Below, piece by piece: positions 1 to 8,224 of a stretch of 64,000 bases of DNA. How positions within the stretch are numbered: position 1 is the first letter of the stretch; each line of letters starts with the position of its first letter. This stretch comes from DATGPD01 sp031423015 (GTDB lineage: Bacteria; Planctomycetota; UBA1135; UBA2386), in the NCBI GenBank assembly GCA_031423015.1, contig JANPER010000090.1:95794-159793 (forward strand). Reading direction: 5' to 3'. The notes below the pieces were generated by a model. That model searched no databases. It worked only from the letters and a program-made list of their open reading frames with translations, and was not told where the DNA came from. Position numbers and translations under genes: made by a program.

Positions 1-1594
1 CGGCGTGCCTTTGGGCGGCATCGCTGAGCCGAACGGTCATACGCGGTACGAGCGGTAGGAACCGCCCCACCCGTTTCCACACCGTGCGCCGTGTGCAGCC
101 GGCCGCGTCGAAGGTGAGCCAATAGCCGCCGCGCAGGTGCGACAGCGCGAACGTACCATCGGCACACGACGTGGTCTCGTGCTGCTCTTGGTGGCGCATC
201 TGATGTCTGGCAAGGACTCGGCAGCCGGCCAGCGGTGTGCCGGTGGGTCCCAGCACGCGTCCGCGCAAGGCACGGCCACGAGTCAGGCGCATCGTGAGCG
301 CGCACGCCGATGCATCGGACCGTAGCCTAAAGAAGCGCGTGCTGGCGCCTTGGTCGGCGACGAACGCATCGAGCATGTACCACCCCGGTGGCAGCATTGC
401 CTTGGCCTCGCCTTCGGTGTCGGTGATCAGGCCAGTGCCGAAGCCGGCGCAGACGACCGAGACCCCCGTCTTGGGCAGTGGGCGACCGGAGCGGTCGACC
501 ATGCGCACGGTGAGCGCCACGAGCCGAGGGCGCAGATCGACCGGCGGTGAGGGCAAGCGTACGACCAGGTTGGTGTCGGCGTGTACGCGCAGGACGATCT
601 TGCCCCGCCGCGGCAAGCCGTCGATGCAGAATCGCCCGTCGGCGTCGGTGACCGCTCGGCGATCGAGTTGGCGCCAGGTGTTCGCCGCGATCACTTCGCA
701 GCCGGCGCGCGGCGCTCCCTCCTTGTCGTAGGCGATGCCTCGCACTGAGCTTCCGCGCCGCAGCCGCACTGTCACCTTCGGCGTTTGCACGGGATCCACC
801 GTCAGGCGTGTGACCGCACTGCCACGCGCGCTCGCCAGGATCTCGTGCGGCCCCGCGCACAAGCCGAACACCCAGAAGCTGCCGTCGTGAGCGGTGACGA
901 CCTTCTTGTGGTCGTACGCGCTCATCGCCTGCTCGCGGCCGCCACGCGAGTAGACATCGACCGTCGCCGAGACGGGTGCATCGCGGTGGTCGAGCACTCG
1001 GCCGCGCACTTCGAACCCCGTGGCCAACGTCGCGTCGAGGCGGTGCACGCCGGGAAAGTGCACGAAGTTGTCGATACGCACGACTCTGGGTGTGTGTTCT
1101 GGGTCGGTGAAGCGCAGGCCCACGACCGCGTCGCGACCACACCATTGCGCGTCGAACCAATCGAAGGCGAACCGGCCGTCGCGGTCGGTGCGGCACAGTG
1201 GCCAATGGTCCTTGCCGTACTGGCATCCAGGTCCGTTACCGATCCAGTTCGGTCCCTCGATCACCAGTTCGACATCACCGCCTTCGATGGAACGGCCGGC
1301 GTCATCGCGCACGGTGCCGGCGAACGTCGTGCCGGGCAGGAGCCGCACGCTGCGCGGTAGATCCGCCAGCGCGTGTGCCGACGCCGAAGATGGTCGCCGG
1401 CCCGGTGCGCAGACGTACAGGACTGCGTGGTACGCCAGGTCGTCGATCGCGAGCGTGGCGTTGCCGTCGGCATCGGTGAGCGAAGTCCGCAGCGTCCCTT
1501 CCGAAGTGGCTTGACGGAAGGTGCCGAGGCCGACCAGCGCACCGGCGATCGGTGCGCCATCCTCGTCTCGTAGGACTCGAAACACCTCGTCCAT
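1..1594 (-). CDS. Carboxypeptidase-regulatory-like repeat protein, 3' end cut by window edge
   Basis: The minus strand is open from an ATG at 1594 to the window edge (531 codons, no stop), so the gene continues leftward. The translation is a string of beta-sandwich repeats of the carboxypeptidase-regulatory-like type: GxVxDxxGxPxxGAxV openings, then TDADGxF/xL and PPGxY/LPRRG turns. Examples are the first repeat (MDEVFRVLRDEDGAPIAGA) and later ones with RGRVLGPTGTPLAGC. No signal peptide follows this ATG. An in-frame TAG lies five codons upstream of it (four sense codons intervene) with no alternative start between, so an upstream exported part could only be recovered through a frameshift. 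Such repeats usually occur in extracellular or periplasmic proteins with adhesive or structural roles. No enzymatic motif is visible. The fold is fairly sure; function is unknown. Confidence 0.75.
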   Translation of the reverse strand, partial: MDEVFRVLRDEDGAPIAGALVGLGTFRQATSEGTLRTSLTDADGNATLAIDDLAYHAVLYVCAPGRRPSSASAHALADLPRSVRLLPGTTFAGTVRDDAGRSIEGGDVELVIEGPNWIGNGPGCQYGKDHWPLCRTDRDGRFAFDWFDAQWCGRDAVVGLRFTDPEHTPRVVRIDNFVHFPGVHRLDATLATGFEVRGRVLDHRDAPVSATVDVYSRGGREQAMSAYDHKKVVTAHDGSFWVFGLCAGPHEILASARGSAVTRLTVDPVQTPKVTVRLRRGSSVRGIAYDKEGAPRAGCEVIAANTWRQLDRRAVTDADGRFCIDGLPRRGKIVLRVHADTNLVVRLPSPPVDLRPRLVALTVRMVDRSGRPLPKTGVSVVCAGFGTGLITDTEGEAKAMLPPGWYMLDAFVADQGASTRFFRLRSDASACALTMRLTRGRALRGRVLGPTGTPLAGCRVLARHQMRHQEQHETTSCADGTFALSHLRGGYWLTFDAAGCTRRTVWKRVGRFLPLVPRMTVRLSDAAQRHA

Positions 1595-1781
1595 TACAAC
1601 GGCTCGATTCTAGCTTTGGTGCGCGGACGAGACATGGCCCACAGGCGCGCGAGTCGCGGTGATATCGGACTCGCGTTCAGCTCGCCGCCCAGACCGCGCG
1701 GGCGCACGAAGAACAGGGGACGCCGCTTGCGTGCTCGTGCGCGCAGTGCCCGAAGTCTCGGGATCGACAGACTTTGCAAAG

Positions 1782-1859
1782 TGGGGTGGCTAACCGGACT
1801 TGAACCGGCGACCTCCTGAGTCACAGTCAGGCGCTCTAACCAACTGAGCTACAGCCACC
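1782..1859 (-). tRNA. tRNA-His (GTG anticodon)
   Basis: Read on the minus strand the segment folds as a complete cloverleaf: acceptor arm GTGGCTG with TAGCCAC, D-arm AGCTCAGTTGGTTAGAGC, anticodon stem CCTGA/TCAGG around loop CTGTGAC (anticodon GTG), and T-arm GCCGG-TTCAAGT-CCGGT. An extra 5' G (G-1, at 1859) lies opposite C73, the histidine identity element. The 3' CCA is encoded (1782-1784). It stands alone between the repeat protein and smc. Confidence 0.97.
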
Positions 1860-1970
1860 ATGCCCATGCTTGGGCGGCCGGGCATCTTGGCGGTGGCGCC
1901 GGGCAGGGTCAATCCAGCGGCCGTGATTCCCGGCGCGAAGGCGATCTGCGGCGCGCCACGAGCGCCGGGG

Positions 1971-4900
1971 CTACGCCTCGAAACCGACAGCCTCTTCGCC
2001 CGCGATTCGCTGCCGCGTGGCCGAGGGCAGCCCGCGGTCGCTGCCTGGCACCGCGGTCTCAGCGTTCGGCTGGATCAGGCTGTCGACCTCGTGCAGCGAC
2101 ACCGCGATGCGCGACGACACGCCGCGCTTCTGCATGGTGATGCCGTAGAGCACCTGGCACGCCGCCATCGTGCGCTTGTGGTGGGTCACGACGCAGAACT
2201 GCGTCGGGCCGACGAACTCCTTGAGCACGCGCAGGAAGCGCTCGACGTTGGTGTCGTCGAGCGCGGCGTCGACTTCGTCGAGGATGCAGAACGGCGACGG
2301 CTTGACCTTGAACACGGCGAACAGGATCGCCAGCGCGGTCATGCTGCGCTCGCCGCCCGACAGCAAGTTGATCGACTGCAGTTCTTTGCCGGGAGGCTTG
2401 GCCATGATCTCGATGCCGGCCTCCAGCGCGTCTTCGCCTTGCACCAAGAACATGTCGGCGCGGCCGCCTTGGAACAGCTTGCGGAAGATGACTTGGAAGT
2501 TCACGCGCGCCGCCTCGAAGTTCGCCTCGAACAGCCGCTTGCTCTCTTCTTCGAGACGGGCCAGCGTCTCCAGCAACGACTTGCGCGCTTCCTTGAGGTC
2601 TTTGGTCTCGGCCTCCATCTGCGCGATGCCGCCCTCCTCCTCTTCGAGTTCGCGCACGGCGTCGAGGTTGACGGCACCGAGGCGTTCGATCTGGGCTTGC
2701 AGACCGGTGGTCTCCTTGGCGGCAGCGTCGAAGTCAAAGGCCGGATCTTCCCAGAGGTGCGTCAGGTAGCGCTCGGGTTCGACCGCGGCCAGCGGCAGCG
2801 GCGGGCCGAGCAGAATCTCGACGCCCCCGTCGTCGTCGCTGGCGCATGACTCGGCAACCCAAAGCGGCCCTTCGCACGCGTGCGTCTCGATACCGAAGCC
2901 CGAGACCTCGCCGAGTACGCGGCGCAACTCGATGTCGACGTCGTCGCGCAGGCGCTCCTCGAGCCGCGCGAAACGATGCTCCAGCTCCGAGCGCCCGAGG
3001 CGCTGCGCGGTGATCGCGTCGGCGAGGCGCTGCCGTTCGTGCTCGATCTGCTGGGCCGCGGTACGCGCCTCCGCCAGACTGACGCGCGCCGCGTCGACGC
3101 GCTCGCTCGCGGCATCCCGCTCGCCCTGCACGACCGCTGACGTCGCGGCAAACTCTTCGGCCTTGGCGCGACACACTTCCGCCTCGGCCGTCGACTCCTC
3201 GGCGCCCATGCGCGCTTCCTGCGACCGCTGCTGCAAGTCGGCGCAGGCGCGTTGCAGGTCGTCGAGCGCTTCTTCTTGCACGCGCAGCTTGCTGCGCAGG
3301 CCATCGCGATCGGTGTCGGCCGCGACCTGGCGCACGCGCACCTCTTGCTCGGCGTGCTGCGCCTGCGCGCTCGCTGCCTGCGCCGTGGCCAACGCCGCGG
3401 CGATCTCGGCTTCGCGGGCGGCAGCCTGCTTTTCGCGGCGCTGGATCAGCAAACCGCGCAGCAGGTCGTCGCTGAGGGCCACCACCGCGGTGAGGCGCTG
3501 ACGGCCCAGCTCAGCGGTCTCGAGCGCGAGCGACTCCGCCGAGCGCTGCAGCTCGTCGTGCCGGCCGACGGTGCGCGACAGCCCGGCGCGCGCGTCTTGC
3601 TCCTCTTTGCGCAGACCTTCCAACTGGAGCGCCAACGCCTGCCCCATCAACTCCAGCTCGGCCGCGCGCCCCTCGATGCCGCCGCGGTCGTGTTCGAGCG
3701 CGTCGAGCTGCTCCTGCAACGTGCGCGTATCGCTCTCGAGCGCGGCGATCTGCGCTCGCCGCACCACCAGACCGCGCTGCGCGTCGGTGCCGCCCGACGT
3801 GCCGCCTTCGATGCGCGGCCCACACAGCAGCGCGCCCTGCGGCGTGACGAACGCGAGGTCGGGCCGGCGCGCGTCGGCGAGCCGTAGCTCCTCGACCAAA
3901 CAAACACCGCGCAACAACCAGTTGAGCAGCCGGCGCGCGTGCGGTGCACACTGCGCGCGGTCGGCGAGCAGCGTCGAACCCTCGGGCAACGGCGGGTGCG
4001 CGCGATCTTCCAACTCGACGCCAAACTCTTCTTCGACCAGCAGCAACGCGCGGCCGCGGCCGTTGGCGGTGAGGTCGGCGATCATGGCGTCGGCGTTGGC
4101 GCGGGTATCGACCACCAGCGCCTGCGCGAACGGACCGAGCGCGGCTTCGAGCGCCGCCCCGAGTTGCAGGTCGACGTCGAGCAGATCGAGCAAGCTGCCG
4201 CGCAGGCCGACGGGCTTGTGCTGCAACAGGTAGCGCGGCCCCTGGTCGAGGCCTTCCATGCGGCTCTCCATGTCGCGCAGCACGCGCAACCGGCCGCTCA
4301 CCTCGGACAGGCTCTCGCGCCGCGTCGCCTCGCGGCGCGCCAGATCCGCGGCGTCGCGGTCGACCACCGCCATCGCTTCGAGCAGCGCCGTCTCCTGCGC
4401 GCGCACGTCGGTGATCTTGCCTTGCAGTCCATCGAGAAGGCCCTGCAGCTCGCCCCGAGTGAGGTCGATCTGCGCCAGCTCGGCCGCGACCTCGGTGCGC
4501 CGCTCGGTCACCCGCCCTTGCCGGTGATCGACCGCGCGTTTCTGCGACTCGTGGTCGTGCGCGCGGTTGCGCTGCGCGGTGCGCTGATGAATGCACTCGA
4601 GCAGCCCGTTGCGCGCTTCCTCGCGCTCGTGCGCCGTGCGTTTGAGGCCATCGTGTAGGGCGCGCACGGCTTCCTTGCGCTCCTCCATCGACTTGCTGAG
4701 CGCGACGAGTTCTTCTTCCAGCTCGACCAAGCGCCCGCGGCCGGCTTCGAGCGCGGCGACTCTGTCCTGTTGCTGCGCCGACAACGCGGTGTGGCGCTCG
4801 ATGCTCTGCTCGGCCTGCGTCAGGAGTTCGCGCGCGCGCGCGCCGTGCGTGTCGGCCCGATGCCGGGCGGATTCCTCTTGCGACATCGACCGGCGCAGGC

Positions 4901-5762
4901 GCTCCTGCACTTCTTCGTGCACGAGGCGCGCCTGCTCGATCTCGGCCTCGATCGCAGCCAAGCTGTCTGCCAGCGCGTCGCGCCTGCCCTCGAGTTCGGC
5001 CGCCTGCGCCTGCGCCTGCAACAGCGCCGCCTCCGCCGCGGTCTGTTGCGCACGCAGTTCGGTGGCTTCGCGCACGGCGAGCGCCGCCCGCAGGTCGCGC
5101 AAGCTCTCCTTCAGCTCGCGGAACCGACGCGCCTTGCCGGCCTGCACCTTCAGGCTCCGAATGCGCCGGTGGCGATCCTCGAGCAGATCGGTGACGCGCG
5201 CCAAGTTCTGTTCGGTGCGCTCGAGACGCCGCAGCGCCTCCTTCTTCTGCACCTTGAACTTGCTGATGCCGGCGGCCTCCTCAAAGATCGCGCGGCGCGC
5301 CACCGGGTCTGCCGACAGCAGCGCGTCGATGCGGCCCTGCTCCATCACCGAGTAGGCGCCGACGCCAAGCCCGGTGTCCATCAGCATGTCCTTGACGTCC
5401 TTGAGACGCACCGGCTCGCCGTTCAGCAAGTAGTCGGACTCCTTGTCGCGCGTGAGCCGCCGACCGATCGTCACCTCGGTGCGACCGCCGAACTTGCCTT
5501 CCGGGTCCTCCAACGTCACGAACACCTCCGCGATGTTCATGCCCTCTCGCCCTTGCGCGCCCTTGAAGATGACGTCGGTCATCTCGGTGCCGCGCAGACT
5601 CCTGGCGCGCTGGTCGCCGAGCACCCACTTGAGCGCGTCGACGACGTTGGACTTGCCGCAGCCATTGGGCCCGACGATGCCGGTGAGGCTGGCGTCGAAC
5701 TCGAGTTCGGTGCGATCGGCGAACGACTTGAAGCCGCGGCAGACGAGGCGCTTCAGTTGCAT
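1971..5762 (-). CDS. smc: Chromosome segregation protein SMC
   Basis: This is a 1263-residue structural-maintenance-of-chromosomes ATPase, which dimerises at its hinge and acts with ScpA/ScpB in condensing and segregating the chromosome. Walker A GPNGCGKS is at residues 31-38, with the family opening MQLKRLVCRGFKSFAD. The ABC signature LSGGE is near residue 1134, followed by Walker B CILDEVDAALDD and the VVTHHKRTM switch. Two very long Ala/Glu/Arg coiled-coil arms flank a hinge at about residues 500-660 containing VGLRGSLLDLL. It is somewhat longer than the usual 1150-1200 residues; the last ~35 residues after VDSLIQ are a non-conserved tail. No scpA or scpB is nearby. Identification is secure. 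Confidence 0.97.
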   Translation of the reverse strand: MQLKRLVCRGFKSFADRTELEFDASLTGIVGPNGCGKSNVVDALKWVLGDQRARSLRGTEMTDVIFKGAQGREGMNIAEVFVTLEDPEGKFGGRTEVTIGRRLTRDKESDYLLNGEPVRLKDVKDMLMDTGLGVGAYSVMEQGRIDALLSADPVARRAIFEEAAGISKFKVQKKEALRRLERTEQNLARVTDLLEDRHRRIRSLKVQAGKARRFRELKESLRDLRAALAVREATELRAQQTAAEAALLQAQAQAAELEGRRDALADSLAAIEAEIEQARLVHEEVQERLRRSMSQEESARHRADTHGARARELLTQAEQSIERHTALSAQQQDRVAALEAGRGRLVELEEELVALSKSMEERKEAVRALHDGLKRTAHEREEARNGLLECIHQRTAQRNRAHDHESQKRAVDHRQGRVTERRTEVAAELAQIDLTRGELQGLLDGLQGKITDVRAQETALLEAMAVVDRDAADLARREATRRESLSEVSGRLRVLRDMESRMEGLDQGPRYLLQHKPVGLRGSLLDLLDVDLQLGAALEAALGPFAQALVVDTRANADAMIADLTANGRGRALLLVEEEFGVELEDRAHPPLPEGSTLLADRAQCAPHARRLLNWLLRGVCLVEELRLADARRPDLAFVTPQGALLCGPRIEGGTSGGTDAQRGLVVRRAQIAALESDTRTLQEQLDALEHDRGGIEGRAAELELMGQALALQLEGLRKEEQDARAGLSRTVGRHDELQRSAESLALETAELGRQRLTAVVALSDDLLRGLLIQRREKQAAAREAEIAAALATAQAASAQAQHAEQEVRVRQVAADTDRDGLRSKLRVQEEALDDLQRACADLQQRSQEARMGAEESTAEAEVCRAKAEEFAATSAVVQGERDAASERVDAARVSLAEARTAAQQIEHERQRLADAITAQRLGRSELEHRFARLEERLRDDVDIELRRVLGEVSGFGIETHACEGPLWVAESCASDDDGGVEILLGPPLPLAAVEPERYLTHLWEDPAFDFDAAAKETTGLQAQIERLGAVNLDAVRELEEEEGGIAQMEAETKDLKEARKSLLETLARLEEESKRLFEANFEAARVNFQVIFRKLFQGGRADMFLVQGEDALEAGIEIMAKPPGKELQSINLLSGGERSMTALAILFAVFKVKPSPFCILDEVDAALDDTNVERFLRVLKEFVGPTQFCVVTHHKRTMAACQVLYGITMQKRGVSSRIAVSLHEVDSLIQPNAETAVPGSDRGLPSATRQRIAGEEAVGFEA

Positions 5763-5805
5763 GAGAGGGCGCTATGGGTCGCGAGCGAGAGGAAGGGCAC
5801 GATGT

Positions 5806-6219
5806 TCAGCTGTCTCGCCTGACGTCAGTCGAGCCGCGGTGCAGAGACTGATCGAGAAAGCCACCGGTCAGCCCGGCGCCAACCGACGCCGGCGCGGCCG
5901 AACGCGCCCCGGCCAACGCGGCGCGGCGGCGATCACGCTCGGCGCGCGTCGACGCATAAGCGACCGCGGCGGGCGCTTGCCCGGCGGCCACCAGCACGCG
6001 CGCGGCCGCGTCGGCGATGGCTTCGCTGCGCACCGCGCCGGCCTCGCCGCGCGCGCGCAGACCCGCGATCACCGCCGCCGCCAGGTCGGTACCCAGCCAG
6101 TCGTCAGCGACGTCGACCGCATAGAGCGCGGCGCGGATCGACCGCGCCAACTTGGTAGCGCGCAGCCACTCGCGTCGGCCATCACGCTTCTCAATTAGAA
6201 ACCCCACTTGCCTTCTCAC
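5806..6219 (-). CDS. Stand-alone ATP-cone-domain protein next to NrdR
   Basis: This 137-residue protein has a GTG start that lies inside the end of nrdR (29-nt overlap), so the two are probably translationally coupled. Residues 6-100 resemble an ATP-cone, the nucleotide-sensing domain of NrdR and ribonucleotide reductases: FLIEKRDGRREWLRATKLARSI matches the typical opening of a K/R-rich strand followed by an F/L-x-x-x-K-L-x-x-S-I helix. The remaining ~35 residues are low in complexity. There is no zinc ribbon. Its place beside nrdR suggests a role in dNTP sensing or in tuning NrdR, but that is inference. The C-terminus is poorly conserved in appearance, and the gene could be a diverging duplicate of the NrdR ATP-cone. 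Confidence 0.6.
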   Translation of the reverse strand: MRRQVGFLIEKRDGRREWLRATKLARSIRAALYAVDVADDWLGTDLAAAVIAGLRARGEAGAVRSEAIADAAARVLVAAGQAPAAVAYASTRAERDRRRAALAGARSAAPASVGAGLTGGFLDQSLHRGSTDVRRDS

Positions 6220-6688
6220 GTGTTCCCTCTCCGTTTCGATTTTCGAGCATGGGCCGCAGCTCTTCCAAGAACTGCGCCGCGTCCTTGAACTCGCGATACA
6301 CCGACGCGAATCGGACGTACGCCACGGTGTCGAGATCCCGCAGCTCCTGCATGATGAGGTTGCCGATCACCTTGCTCGGCACCTCCTTGTCGAACGCCTC
6401 CATGCACTGGCGCTCGATGCGTTCGACGATGGCCTCGACTTGGTCCATCGTCACTGGCCGCTTCTCGCATGCGCGCAAGATGCCGGTGAGCACCTTGTTG
6501 CGATCGAACTCCACGCGGTCGCCGTTCTTCTTCACCACCCGCAGCGGCGTCGCTTCCGCGCGCTCGTAGGTGGTGTAGCGGCGCCCGCAGGATTGACAGT
6601 GGCGACGACGCCTTATGGCGAAGCCGTCCGCGCTCGCGCGCGAGTCGATCACCCGATCTTCGTCCGCCTTGCAGTAGGGACAACGCAT
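6191..6688 (-). CDS. nrdR: Transcriptional repressor NrdR
   Basis: A 165-residue regulator of ribonucleotide reductase genes. It binds NrdR boxes in promoters and senses ATP/dATP through an ATP-cone. The zinc ribbon is complete: C3-x2-C6 and C31-x2-C34 (MRCPYCKADEDRVIDSR, then HCQSCGRRYTTYER). The ATP-cone occupies about residues 48-138 (PLRVVKKNGDRVEFDRNKV, and VAYVRFASVYREF at its end). The start is the ATG at 6688, because the family invariably begins M-x-C-P-x-C; a longer in-frame upstream extension has no homology features. The downstream ATP-cone gene overlaps its last codons. No NrdR box was confidently seen in the window. Confidence 0.96.
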   Translation of the reverse strand: MRCPYCKADEDRVIDSRASADGFAIRRRRHCQSCGRRYTTYERAEATPLRVVKKNGDRVEFDRNKVLTGILRACEKRPVTMDQVEAIVERIERQCMEAFDKEVPSKVIGNLIMQELRDLDTVAYVRFASVYREFKDAAQFLEELRPMLENRNGEGTREKASGVSN

Positions 6689-6838
6689 GGCCAGGTCGCA
6701 GGGACAAGCTGCCCTGGTGCGAGCACCGCCGCGCTGACCCGCGGCCTGGCACCCACCCATGGCATCACGCGGGACAGTAACCCCCCCATAACTTGTGTGT
6801 CAAACGCGAACTACCACGATCGTTCGGAACCGCCGGAG

Positions 6839-8191
6839 CTACTTCCCAAGACAGAAGCGGGCGAACACGCGGTCGAGCAGGTCTTCGGGTGAGCTACGAC
6901 CATCGATCGCATCGAGAGCAACGAGTGCGTCGCCGAGTTCGGCCGCGACCAGCTCTTCGTTGGCGCCGGTCGCACCGAGGCTGTGCGCGCGCTGCACGCT
7001 GGCGAGCGCGTGCTCGAGCGCGTCGCGCCAACGGCGCGAACCTCGATGCGCATGCGAGTTGGTCGATGCAGCAAGCAAAGATCGGCGCAGCTCCACGAGC
7101 CCTTCACCCGTGGAGCTGCTCACGAAGAAGTGCGGGCGCGGCAGGTGATCGAGGTGGTGCGCGGCGAGCAGCACAGTGGGCTCGCGCGCGGTCAGCGGCA
7201 GCAAGTCGATCTTGGTGAAGATCGTGGCCCGTACCGGCAACGCGGCCGACAGCGCAGGCACGCGCGGTGCACTCACGTCGACGACCAACAACGCGCCCGC
7301 GGCGCGCAGACCGACCTGGTCGCGCAAGCGCAGCGCCGCGGCGTCGAGATCGCTCGGCGCGTCGAGGTCGCCGGGCGCGTCGAGCAAGGTCACGCCCTGA
7401 TCGACATTCTGCGCCGTCGCATCGGTCGCGACCAGTCGCACCGCGAGCACGTCGCGCGTCGTGCCGGCGCGCGCGTCGACCAACACGGCGTCGCGCTCGC
7501 TCAGCGCGTTGCACAGCGACGACTTGCCGGCGTTCGCCGCACCCAGCAGCAGCAGCTCGCCGCCGGGCGTGGCCTCGGGCAGCGCCGCCACCGCGGCCGC
7601 GAGCGTGGCCTGCGCGCGCTCGATCGGCGCGAGCCAGCTCGCCGCGTCGACTTCGCCGGTTTCTCCCTCTGCAAAGTCGAGCCCGGACTCGATCAGCGCG
7701 AGCGCGTCCTGCACCGCGGCGCGCGCGCCGTCGACCGTCGCCCGCAAGCCGCCAGTCAACGCGTGCAGCGCCAGGCGACGCGCCGACTCGCCCTCGGCAG
7801 CGATCAGATCGGCGATCGCCTCGGCTTGCTCCAACCGGATGCGCCCATGCTCGAAGGCGCGCCGCGTGAACTCGCCCGGCGTCGCGGCCCGCACGCCCGC
7901 CGTTCGTAGATCCGCGAGTACGCATTCGAGCAACACCGGACTGCCAGGAAGGTGCAGCTCGACGACGTCTTCGCCGGTGTACGACCCGGGCGCCGGCATG
8001 ATGAGTGCGAGCGCTTCGACCGGCTCGCCGCGCACTGGGATCAGCAACCGCTCGCCGCCGCGCGCCCTTGCCAGCTCTGCCCCAGCAAGCTCGCCCACGG
8101 CCGTCAGCGCGCTGGGCCCCGACACGCGGATCACGCCCCGCGCGCTCGCGCCCGGCGCCGACGCGATCGCGGCGATGGTGTCACCCAGCAT
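6839..8191 (-). CDS. mnmE: tRNA modification GTPase MnmE
   Basis: A 450-residue GTPase which, with MnmG, installs the (carboxymethyl)aminomethyl group on U34 of certain tRNAs. The N-terminal tetrahydrofolate-binding domain starts DTIAAIASAPGASARGVIRVSG and contains PGEFTRRAFEHGRIRLEQAEAI. The G domain lies inside the helical domain: G1 GAANAGKS, G2 TTRD, G3 DAPG (usually DTAG) and G4 TKID. The protein ends FCLGK, so the catalytic cysteine of the C-(I/L)-G-K tail is present. Length is normal. It lies 34 bases from the end of the next minus-strand gene and may be cotranscribed with it. mnmG is not in the window. Confidence 0.96.
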   Translation of the reverse strand: MLGDTIAAIASAPGASARGVIRVSGPSALTAVGELAGAELARARGGERLLIPVRGEPVEALALIMPAPGSYTGEDVVELHLPGSPVLLECVLADLRTAGVRAATPGEFTRRAFEHGRIRLEQAEAIADLIAAEGESARRLALHALTGGLRATVDGARAAVQDALALIESGLDFAEGETGEVDAASWLAPIERAQATLAAAVAALPEATPGGELLLLGAANAGKSSLCNALSERDAVLVDARAGTTRDVLAVRLVATDATAQNVDQGVTLLDAPGDLDAPSDLDAAALRLRDQVGLRAAGALLVVDVSAPRVPALSAALPVRATIFTKIDLLPLTAREPTVLLAAHHLDHLPRPHFFVSSSTGEGLVELRRSLLAASTNSHAHRGSRRWRDALEHALASVQRAHSLGATGANEELVAAELGDALVALDAIDGRSSPEDLLDRVFARFCLGK

Positions 8192-8224
8192 GCCCCGCAG
8201 TATGCCGCACCTCGGCGCGCCAGC

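Noticed and set aside
327..1226. 300-codon minus-strand frame inside the first gene
   Set aside because: Arg-rich shadow; the frame from 1594 gives clear carboxypeptidase-regulatory repeats over the same bases.
1860..2849. 330-codon plus-strand frame over the end of smc
   Set aside because: Antisense to the SMC ATPase head, and composition is typical of an antisense frame.
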